Shown here: positions 42,601 to 64,000 of the stretch, piece after piece
Position numbering within the stretch: the stretch's first letter is position 1
How the letters are laid out: each line of letters starts with the position of its first letter
Origin: Colius striatus
Lineage: Eukaryota > Chordata > Aves > Coliiformes > Coliidae
Length of the DNA: 64,000 nucleotides
Assembly (NCBI RefSeq): GCF_028858725.1
Contig: NC_084766.1
Coordinates: 22,236,501 to 22,300,500 of the forward strand
Direction: 5' to 3'
The notes under the pieces: model-generated
What the model was told of the DNA's origin: nothing
Database searches by the model: none
The model's input: only the letters and a program-made list of their open reading frames with translations
Made by a program: the position numbers and the translations under genes

Positions 42601-45000
42601 GAGTTTAATATTCTATAAGATTATCAGTGATGTAGTAAAAATTTACTCATAAATTGCATATTCACATTAAAGGGGAGATGACCACCTCTCATCTAAACAC
42701 AAAATATTTCTAGCCTTTAAACAGCTTGTCCATTAATAATCTAAACTCTGTGCTGCCCACATACAGAAAGTTAAACAACATGGACACACACTGTACTGAT
42801 ATATTCTCAGCTGAGGACAGGGTTCTCCTGCAGTCAAAGTAATAGGATAATTAATTCATTATTAAAAAATGAAAGATACGATGCAATAAAATAACCACCT
42901 TATTAAAAAATAAGGACTCTATGCATATATAAAATGGAATTAGTTTCAACTAACCAGGGAAAATAGACAGAATTTAAGAACTCTTTATACTGCATGTGTG
43001 CCAGATCACTGTCCGACATCGACACAGATGGCAGCACTTCTTATAGTTACAGTCACCAGAATAAAAAAATAACACCACATGTAGGGGGGTGTATACATTT
43101 GTATAGTTAACTCAGAGCAAAGCTAATAATTTTGCATTAGCTTTCCTATTTTCAGTTAGGGTATGCAGCTGGATGACATCCTTCAGGTAAAAAAAAAAAA
43201 AGAAGCAATGAATAGGAAAATTGGAAACGTAGAGATTTGACAATTTGACAGGACCCACTGAAGTCAACAGGAAATGACTCCTTGGTTTCTCATTATCTTT
43301 TGAATTTAATATTTTAAATTTTAATTAATTCAGTATTTTAATACTGAGACTAGTCAACAAACCACCTTTTTTCATATATTTCTTGTCATAGAATTGCCAT
43401 TATTTATTATGGAGTGTAAATAACAATCATAAACTATGCTTTTTTCATCCTGAGTCCAGGTTGCTACAAAGCCCTTTTACATTCAACTACAATTTGAATT
43501 TGTTCTAGAATTTTAGCTAGATGGAAAAATACACTTCTATTAGAAGCATTATCAAGACTGTATTTACAATTTTACACTTGCTACCTCTTGGCTTTCAAGG
43601 AGAATATAAAATGGTTTTATTCCAAATTATTTGTTACCTGCCTACTTGAAGAATCACGTTCCCTGCGCTGTACAGTTACTGCACGTATCCCGGAGAGGCA
43701 TCTCCACACTGCTACTCCATTTCTTCTGGGGAATTCTTGAATAATTTCCACACTTACTCTAAATCATTCTTAAATTCACTTCATCTTTTGGACATCACCT
43801 GTTTTTCCACTATGTCAGAAGAAGAAAGCATGATTGAAAGCACCAGTTGTCTATGAGCAATTAAAGTTTAATGGGGAAGAAATCTTAGTTGTTGGACTAC
43901 ACTGAAAAAGTCCTCTTTTGTTTTTGCTGATGGTGTTGTATTAAAAATTCTGTCCAAAATAGCGTATAATTTTGGCTAGTATAAGCTGAAGTAGAGAGGT
44001 TAGATTATGAGAACACAATCTGCTCTGAATAAACATCTGTGCCACAGAATAGCCATTAAATAAGTTTACAGTGGATAAAACAAGTGTAAAGTGTAAAGAT
44101 GTGACCTCTGTTGAACACCTCTGCTGCCATATGTATGGTATGGTAGATGCAGAGGAGGTGCAATCATACATCACCACACCTGCAGAAGCAGAAGCACTTG
44201 TTTCACATGCAACCGTTACCAGATCATCACAGTTTTACTGGTGCAGTCTGCTTTGCTTTCCCAGGATTGCCCTTGTGCTTCCCTAGGCAAGATCTGTAGA
44301 GAAAGGAAGGATTTATCACAGCACCTAAATATACATCAGGACAGCACTAGCTAAATATATACATCCGACTACATTAGACTAGCAAACTCTCTATAAGGAC
44401 CTGAAAGGTGAATAAACTGCCTGAAACTCTTATTTTTTTATAGCTTTTGCCCTTACACAGTAAGTGGTACATCATGCCTACAATTTGTGTTAATGATAAA
44501 GGTAGAAGCATTTCTACTATACATCAAATTCAAGAGAGTGACTGCAGTTCATATCCTCATAATCCTCCAGTTGCTTCAGAAAGGGAGGAGAAAGATCATG
44601 AAGAGGCACTCATCTGGCAGTGTGTCTTCTGCCAGATATCACAGTATTACCCTCACTGATGCTCTGGCAATGGGGGAGATGCGATATTTAAGATCACACC
44701 ATTTCTCTTGTCTTCTTTCCCTTCGGCCCAGTCTTCACTTTTTCATACACTAGGAAACGGAAAAAAACCCAGACCGTCTGACTAGACTCCCATGGGGACA
44801 AAGATATCCTTCATTTTCACAGGAGTTAACATATTGTGTTAAAATTAGGCTCCCACACATTTCTAAATCCAACCAGTTAATTTAGGTGAAAACTACCAAT
44901 TGCCTTGCTCCAACCTGGATTAATTAACTTGAGAGACAGTTTTGTGCCTAAACTGAGGCCAACAGTGTGGGTGTTTTTGATGCAGACATGAATATTTTAA
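39621..45000. other. Intergenic gap between KIF11 and IDE
   Basis: AT-rich DNA separating two head-to-head promoters. It contains A-runs (41638-41648, 43188-43201) and short frames without family features. No transposon was recognised except for small unassigned pieces. The start codons of KIF11 and IDE are 7.18 kb apart. Confidence 0.5.
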
Positions 45001-45023
45001 ACTGAGAAGCTCAGGTACTGTAA

Positions 45024-45260
45024 GTGTGTCTCTATAGCAGCACAGACCTCAGTGGAAACCAACAGCTGAAGGTCTATCCTAATTTCCTGACAGATTTTGT
45101 TGACAATATGAAGAAGCTTGTTGCCACTTTATCAGCTAATTTGAGCAAAGATGACTATTCCAGAGCTACTTCCGATATACCTTGGGTCTCACCTTTGGAT
45201 GCAGAAATAATCTTAACTAACTCATCAGGTCTACCTTATGACAGGAGGAGGGTTCTGTGA
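45024..45260 (+). CDS. Unidentified exon-like ORF with immediate poly(A) signal
   Basis: I do not recognise this product. The 78-codon frame ends at TGA 45258-45260. From residue 14 it reads NQQLKVYPNFLTDFVDNMKK and on to PWVSPLDAEIILTNSSGLPY, a composition that looks protein-like: balanced charges, no low complexity, a plausible amphipathic helix. Two good splice-acceptor-like sites lie inside it: TCTCTATAG ending at 45037, and a pyrimidine-rich stretch with CTAAT ending CAG at 45093. AATAAA follows at 45288-45293, with GT-rich sequence after it. It could be a terminal exon of an unknown plus-strand transcript, a decayed gene fragment, or chance. No upstream partner exon was found. Confidence 0.25.
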   Translation: MCLYSSTDLSGNQQLKVYPNFLTDFVDNMKKLVATLSANLSKDDYSRATSDIPWVSPLDAEIILTNSSGLPYDRRRVL

Positions 45261-45287
45261 ACTTCCAACTGTGAAATACCAACCTGT

Positions 45288-45293
45288 AATAAA
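45288..45293 (+). other. AATAAA hexamer 28 bp past an unidentified ORF
   Basis: Canonical polyadenylation hexamer with GAGTGTGG just downstream. Its significance depends on whether the preceding ORF is transcribed. Confidence 0.3.
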
Positions 45294-46352
45294 AAAGAGT
45301 GTGGAATCTAAATTCACATTTGGCATATATTTTTTTCTTTCTCTTTTTTTAGCTTTGTGAAATACATTCGATGAAAGCACATTATTAGAATAGTGGGGGT
45401 TTGGCGGTGGACTTTCTTTTTTCCTAGAAAAGAATTAAAGCTGCCATCCACAGCCACGGCTTTCCCCCAGGGAAATCTACGAAGAAAAAACCAAAAAAAA
45501 GCATCTCCCTAGAAAACGAAACAGATGACGTTGTAACAGAAGTTCAGCCTTATCCAGCGTTTACACCTCGTAAACCCATCCCGCACGGAGGGCCCCGTAC
45601 GCGAGGCAGCGGCGCTGCAGTCCCCGCAGAAGGTGAGCGGCGGCGGGCAGCCCCTCCGCAGAGGAGTTCTCACTGGGTAAATTCCCTCCCCAGGCTGGGG
45701 GAAGACTTTTGACACTCTCTGCACCTGGGAGATCTGAAATCTCTGCCGCTCAGGACAGCACCGCACCTACTGCACGCAAATTGCGAGGTCCCTAATTACC
45801 TTTTGTCTTGGCTTTCGCCGGCAGGGACGCGGAGGCCGGCCACCAGGAAGCGGACGGGCCGCTCCCTCAGCGCCGGGCCGCAACACGGCCCCTTCGCGGG
45901 CTCAACCCAGCTGCACGGCGGTGAGGCCGCCCCGCTGCCCTTCCCGCCATAGCCCCACCGACCTCCGCTCCTCGCACCCCCCCGCCCCACGCCGCGCCGA
46001 CTGTCGCCCCGGCTCCCCGCCCAGACACCCACCCCCTCCGCCTCCTCCCAGAGGCCCCCTGCCCCCTCCCCAGCCGCAGCCTCGGTCTTCCCAGCAGCAG
46101 AGGCAACCTCCCGCACCCCCAGGTACGGGCCTCGCTAGGCCTGGTGCGGTGGCAGCGGCCCCGCCGGGCGAGGAGGGCGGACGGGACCCCGAGGGCGCCG
46201 GGGAGGGATTGGCCAGGTGGCGAGGGGAGGCGGGCGGAGAAGATGGCGCCGCCACCGGCCGCGGCGCCGAGGAGCGGCGCGTGCTGAGGCAAGCGGAGCC
46301 GGGCCGGGCCGGGCGGCGACGAGAGACTGGGTGCTGGCAGCGGGGCCGGGAT

Positions 46353-59637
<13,285 letters not shown>

Positions 59638-60128
59638 GTGTGTCAGAATATAATTTTTCATCCATTGGAGTTCTGTGTAACCTACATAGTAGCATTGTTT
59701 CTATAAATTTGGTAGAGACAAACTACAACAATTCCCCTTTTTTTCCTCTCCATACATGTTTATTGTGGTGCATTATCACATTTTCCACATTGTAGACCAA
59801 ACAGAGCTAGACAAAAATGTAGGAGATGGAGTGATCCAAGATTTGCAGTACAGTGATGAAGCATCCTTTATGATTCTGATAACTACTGCAGTGAATCCCA
59901 TTTTCCAGTTACTGAATTTGTCATAATTTGGTACTGTCTTTGTGCATAACAAAGTAAATGCACTGTGTTTAAATTCCTTGTTATACACATGCTCTTTTTT
60001 GCTAAGTAGTATTGTGCTAGGACTAGATGACAAGTGACTAGATTGAATCAAAGATCAGAAAGATAAAGTGAAAAATACTAATAAGGAAAGCAAAATCATA
60101 AGCATAAAATACAAGAGTTGTACATGGC

Positions 60129-61103
60129 TGTCATGATTTAGGTCCACTGGGGAACAAAAGACCACGATTAACCTCAAGTACCAAAGACAAAGATTGCCAA
60201 AGGGCAGGGAGAGCTTAATTGACGCTTAAGGCCCAGGACAAAACAGACCAGGCTACTCGGCTTGGGGATGAAAACAGAAAAGAATTTAATGCAACACCAA
60301 CTAAAGCATAACCATAAAAACCCAAAACATAACCAAAATAAAACAACACAGAGTGGTACAATGATGAAGAGTCCGACCTGCCCTTTAAGACCACCTTCTC
60401 CCCCCCCCCCCCCCCCCATCTTCCTGAGCTCAGAACCCTGATCCCGGTGTTTTTGCTTCCCCCCCTGAATGGCCCAGGGGGCAGGGAATGGGGATTTCAG
60501 TCAGTCTGTTCCTAATGGCTTCTGCCATTTGTCTCTCTTCAGGATAGATGGGCTCTGCACCATCCTCCTTGCAAGTCCATGGAGTACCTCACACACATGG
60601 CAGCCCTGCACGGGCTGCTCTGACGTGCATTTATCCCAAAGGCTGCAGCTCCTTTCTGCCTTTCATGTGGGGCTGCTCTGCGGCGCGCAGGCTCCAGCAC
60701 GGCCTGTGCCATGGCCACCTCCTCACACCGTCTCTCGCCCATCCGGGTGCACTCACACAGAGCTAATGGGGGCTCTCAGTCCTGCCACGGCCCTGCCTGG
60801 GTTGCAGGGATTCAGCTGCATTCTCACCACGACTTGCAGTCTGGTGCTCCTACTTCCTTCCTCTTTCTCTGACTGTGGGGTCCATGTGGTCGCCTCCATC
60901 TTGTACCACTCTTACACCTCCTGCCAGCACTTCAAATTCCTGTCCCTCAGTAGTGATGGCAGAGGCGCTAGATTGGCCCAGCTGGGCCAGAGGTGGGTCT
61001 GAACCCAGGAGCTGGGGGAGAGTCCAAAAACTCTTTACTATGTCTTCACTGCAAACCCTCCCCCTGTTACCAAGCAAAAATAGCTCCTTGCTAAACCATG
61101 ACA
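60129..61103. mobile_element. Solo LTR, ERVL-like, with 5-bp target duplication
   Basis: 975 bp bounded by TGTCATGATTTA and TAAACCATGACA, which are inverted copies with one mismatch and give TG...CA ends. The flanks carry a direct 5-bp repeat ATGGC (60124-60128 and 61104-61108), the target duplication length typical of ERVL-class elements. There is no gag, pol or primer-binding region, so it is a solo LTR from recombination. It contains a pure C-tract at about 60402-60417. Transcriptional orientation was not determined. Confidence 0.85.
60402..60417 (+). repeat. Poly(C) tract inside LTR
   Basis: A run of about 16 or more C between 'accaccttctc' and 'atcttcc'. Such tracts are prone to length error in assembly. 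Confidence 0.9.
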
Positions 61104-61512
61104 ATGGCTAAATAAAATGGTCTTGGATAAATCCCAATCTGATGGCTGTATTTTTTTTTTCAGGCTTCATCATTCACAGGATGCTTAGTAACAATTTAAA
61201 CACCTCAAAATCCCATTTGAAGAGCATTACAGACACTATAGTTACAGTCAAACCTGCAAATGTTTGATACTTTGACAGAAGCTAAAATTGTATGTTTTTC
61301 TTTTTCCATAGAAGTTATTTTCTACATGAATTTAGTTTTGAAAGTATCAAAGTAACAGGGTGATTAATTCATGCACTGCACGGTTTACTCTTTGCACGTG
61401 AATACGTTTTGTGACTGGGTCAGTTGGCTGGATGAATAGTTGATGCAAATACTGGGTAAAATGATGGAAGGGTAGATAACGGGCTTTAAGGGTCATTTCT
61501 TCCTTTATCTCA

Positions 61513-62552
61513 AAAAAAAAAAAAGAATTTCATGGCTGTTGGTGGAGGGCATAGTTAAGGGACTGGTAGCCAGCTTCTACAAGAGCTTGTTCACCAATGC
61601 AGACCTGAGATGATGGTAGTCTAGCAGAATCCTCCCATTCTTTCCCTGCTCTGGTATGGGGTTCTTCCCCTGGCACACAGTCCTTAACGAACTTCTGTGG
61701 TGTAGATTCTTCCCAGCAGCTGTGGCTTCTGCTGATACAGGGTCCTTCACACGTTCAAAGTCCTTAGTGAATATCTCTGGTGTGGATTCTTAGCCACAGT
61801 TGCAGTTTCTGCAGATAAGAGGGTCCCTCCCTTGGGACGTGGCCTCTTCTGGGCTTAAGTTGAATGAGCTGCTATGTTGTGGGTTCCTTCCCACAGTTGC
61901 AGCTTCTGTGTGGGTCCCTTCCATAGGACACAGCCTGCTCTGGCCATAGTTTTAATGAAGAAAATCACTGCCCGTCTCTCAGGGTCTGTAGTGAAGTAAT
62001 TGGGTCCCTCCCACAGGACAAGGCCTCCTCCAGCCATAGTCACTGTTTCTGGCTCAGGGCCTTTAACGAAGTGAATCGCTGCCCCTGGTCTGGGGCCAGC
62101 TTTAGCAAAATGAGTCTCTGCCTCTGATACGGGCTCATTATCAAAATGAGTCTTTACCGCTGATGCAGTCTTTAAAGAAATGAAAATAAATCTCAGCTTC
62201 ACCAGTTCTCTCTGTAGAATGCAGGAAAGTCTCCGCTACAGCACACTTCCTCCTCCTTTTCCTCACGGACCTTGGAGTCTACATGATTGTTTCTCTCACT
62301 GTTCCTACTCCTTGCATCACCACCAGCCCAAAGACAAAAAAGGGACAGAAGAAGGAAGAAACAGGAAGAAGAAGGATGAAGAAGCCTCCTCTTCTGGCTT
62401 CTTCTTAAAAAGTGATCGTGGAGGCATCTAATTGACTCAGCCCCAGAAGTGGGTCTGGCTCAGAGCTGGGGAGAGTTTCAAGCAACTTACAGGAGACATC
62501 TTTACATACCCTTCCCCCTTTCCAGAAACGGCTGTCATGTCAAACTATGACA
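61513..62552. mobile_element. Second LTR of the same family, 5'-incomplete, with internal repeats
   Basis: The right end repeats the pattern of the neighbouring solo LTR: 'gtgggtctgg...gctggggagagt', then an 'acatctttacataccct' block, and a terminus CAAACTATGACA at 62552. The left end matches only from the 'aaaagaattt' block, so the terminal TGTCATG part is missing or too diverged. The middle has imperfect repeats of a 'ccacagttgcagcttctg' and 'gggtccctcccacaggac' theme. It lies in the same direction as the first LTR. Confidence 0.7.
61640..62160 (+). repeat. Imperfect internal repeats in the second LTR
   Basis: The themes 'agcagctgtggcttctg' (near 61717), 'ccacagttgcagtttctg' (near 61793) and 'ccacagttgcagcttctg' (near 61893) recur at about 80-100 bp spacing. 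They are followed by two 'gggtccctccca/gggtcccttcca' copies and several 'aatgagtct' copies. The units are diverged, so the array is old. Confidence 0.6.
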
Positions 62553-62635
62553 GGGAATAAACACAGTAGAGCATCTAAAACTTCTGTGTTTCATTTTATG
62601 CAGATGATGAGGAACAGAGACAAAATATTTTAAAC

Positions 62636-63399
62636 ATAATCATAGAAGCATAGAATGATAGGGGTTGGAAGAGACCTTTAGAGATCATCTTGTCCAACCC
62701 ACCTACAGAAACAGGTCCACCTAGATCTAGTTGCACAGCAACATGTCCAGGCAGGTCATGAAGACCTCCAAGGAAGGAGACTCCACACCCTCCCTGGGCA
62801 GCCTGTTCCAGGGGTCCCTCACTCTCACAGTGAAATAGATTTTTCTTATATTTAAATAGAATTTTTTGTGCTCCAGCTTCATCCCATTACCCCTTGTCCT
62901 GTTGCCAGAGACAATAGAAAAAAGGGATGCCTCAACCTCCTGACACCCACCATTTAGATATTTGTAAATATTAATGAGATTCCCCCCTCAGTCTCCTCCA
63001 GACTGAAAAACCCCAGTTCCCACAGCCTTTCCTCATAAGGAAGATGCTCCAATCCCCTGATCATCTTGGTGGCCCTCTGCAGGACTCTCTCCAGCAGTTC
63101 TCTGTCCCTCTTGAGCTGAGGAGCCCAGAACTGGACACAGTACTCCAGATGAGGCCTCACCAAGGCAGAGAAGAGGGGAGGAGAACCTCCCGTGACCTGC
63201 TGGCCACACTCTTGTTGATGCATCCTAGAATGGCCTTCTTGGCCACGAGGGCACATTGCTGGCTCATGTTTAGTTTATTATCAACCAGGACTCCCAGGTC
63301 TTTCTCCACAGAGCTGCTCTCCAGCAGGTCAATTCCCAGCCTGTACTGATGCATGGGGTTTGTCCTCCCCAGATGCAGGACTCTGCACATGTTGTTGTT
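62636..63399 (-). mobile_element. CR1 LINE, 3' part of a longer copy
   Basis: On the minus strand it reads from 'caacaacatgtgcagagtcc' through the ORF2 C-terminus (CRVLHLGRTNP...YRLG, then [15 protein letters not shown] and [16 protein letters not shown]) to the CR1 3' end 'ggttggacaagatgatctc' and 'cattctatgcttctatgatt' at 62636. Frame breaks show it is dead. The element continues at 63514 beyond an inserted CR1. Confidence 0.94.
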
Positions 63400-63513
63400 T
63401 CTCGGAATCTTAAGGGTTGAAAGAGACCTTGAAAGATGATCCAGTCCAACCTCCCTGCCAGAGCAGGACCACCTAAAGTTGGTCACAGAGGAACTCATCC
63501 TGGTGGATTTTGG
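63400..63513 (-). mobile_element. Short CR1 3' end inserted into another CR1
   Basis: On the minus strand: 'ccaaaatccaccaggatgag', 'aggtggtcctgctctggcag', 'ggttggactggatcatcttt', ending 'aagattccgag' at about 63400. This is a second CR1 3' terminus of about 114 bp, placed between two segments that are contiguous in an intact CR1. Confidence 0.88.
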
Positions 63514-63685
63514 AGATTCCTCTCTGCCCAACTCTCAAACCGGTCGAGATCCCACTGAATGACAGCACAGCCACTCCTCCCAGTTTGGTGTCATCAGCAA
63601 ACCTGCTGAGAGTATACTCTGTCCCTTCATCCAGGTCATTGATGAAGATGTTGAACAAGACTGGCCCCGGAACTGATTGCTGTGG
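63514..63685 (-). mobile_element. CR1 LINE, upstream part of the interrupted copy (reverse-transcriptase segment)
   Basis: On the minus strand it encodes [20 protein letters not shown] then DTKLGGVA, the conserved reverse-transcriptase block of CR1 with its FADDTKL signature. It is the 5' continuation of the copy at 62636-63399. It begins abruptly at about 63685, so the element is 5'-truncated. Confidence 0.92.
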
Positions 63686-64000
63686 AATAATCCTTTTTAA
63701 GTGTCAATAAGAGTCCTTGCTTTTATTTACCTGTGAACTTCGAAAATTACTTCAGGCAGCCTCTTCATGGTGATATGTTGACTGTTGCAGTTGTAATTGG
63801 ATTTATATGTGATCACCTAACATCTGGGCAATATATTTGTCTTTTTTATACAGTTAATTTTGCATCATTGATTTGTGTTAATTTATCTCTGTGATTGTAG
63901 GATTTGTGAACTGAACGTAGATGTATTGCAGGCATGCTCTCCCAGTCTGTCTTTCTGCTTTTTTGCTACAAACACACAACTTAATTTTTCTGCTACATTT
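63686..64000. other. IDE: IDE intron 4, unique-looking tail
   Basis: AT-rich sequence to the window edge with no exon, RNA or repeat recognised. Confidence 0.5.

Larger units (their letters stand above)
59638..64000 (+). other. IDE: IDE intron 4, 5' part
   Basis: From the donor after codon 225 to the window edge. More than half is retroelement: two LTRs of one family and a CR1 with a CR1 inserted in it. The next coding exon was looked for and not found. Confidence 0.85.

Noticed and set aside
45921-46352. In-frame N-terminal extension of IDE
   Set aside because: The frame is open for 144 codons upstream, but it is low-complexity Pro/Arg-rich CpG-island translation with no IDE-like sequence; the ATG at 46353 yields a leader of the expected size.
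61855-62202. 115-codon minus-strand frame with repeated motifs
   Set aside because: It reads through the imperfect internal repeats of an LTR; the repetition comes from the DNA and not from a protein family.
62954-63531. Possible genes in the 62.9-63.7 kb frames
   Set aside because: They are degenerate reverse-transcriptase pieces of CR1 and not host genes.

Overview
The window is vertebrate nuclear DNA and almost certainly from a bird. Exons are short and bounded by GT-AG introns, promoters are CpG-rich, the interspersed repeats are CR1 LINE 3' ends, and there are ERVL-type LTRs with the TGTCATG...CATGACA termini and 'accatat...aatataaac' promoter block I know from avian genomes. The species cannot be fixed from this sequence alone.

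Three conserved genes are recognisable. Their order and orientation match the mammalian HHEX-KIF11-IDE block in inverted form. HHEX lies on the minus strand at the left edge; only exon 1 is inside, with start codon at 479 and donor at 103/102. KIF11 (kinesin-5/Eg5) is complete on the minus strand: 22 coding exons between 39170 and 22159, reconstructed at 1067 residues with every intron GT-AG and every phase consistent. IDE (insulin-degrading enzyme) is on the plus strand from 46353. Its first four coding exons are present, including the HxxEH zinc site and the third zinc ligand, and the gene runs off the right edge.

Layout: 1-103 HHEX intron 1; 104-479 HHEX exon 1; about 480-1700 HHEX promoter CpG island; about 3.3-4.1 kb a second, separate CpG-rich block; 4.1-21.7 kb gene-poor intergenic DNA with two CR1 fragments; 21.7-39.2 kb KIF11 with a 3.8-kb intron 1 carrying a CR1 and an LTR; 39.2-45.5 kb the intergenic gap between the head-to-head KIF11 and IDE genes, holding one unidentified exon-like ORF; 45.6-46.9 kb IDE CpG island and exon 1; 46.5-56.9 kb IDE intron 1 with a long TTTC microsatellite, a CR1 and a perfect 24-bp palindrome; 56.9-59.6 kb IDE exons 2-4; 59.6-64 kb IDE intron 4, densely loaded with two related LTRs and a CR1 that has another CR1 inserted in it.

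The three genes are neighbours by conserved synteny and not by a shared pathway. HHEX is a homeodomain regulator of endoderm and blood, KIF11 is a mitotic motor, and IDE is a zinc metallopeptidase. I found no convincing undescribed system. The points most worth checking are the exon-like ORF with an immediate AATAAA at 45.0-45.3 kb, the second CpG block upstream of HHEX, and the layered retroelements in IDE intron 4.
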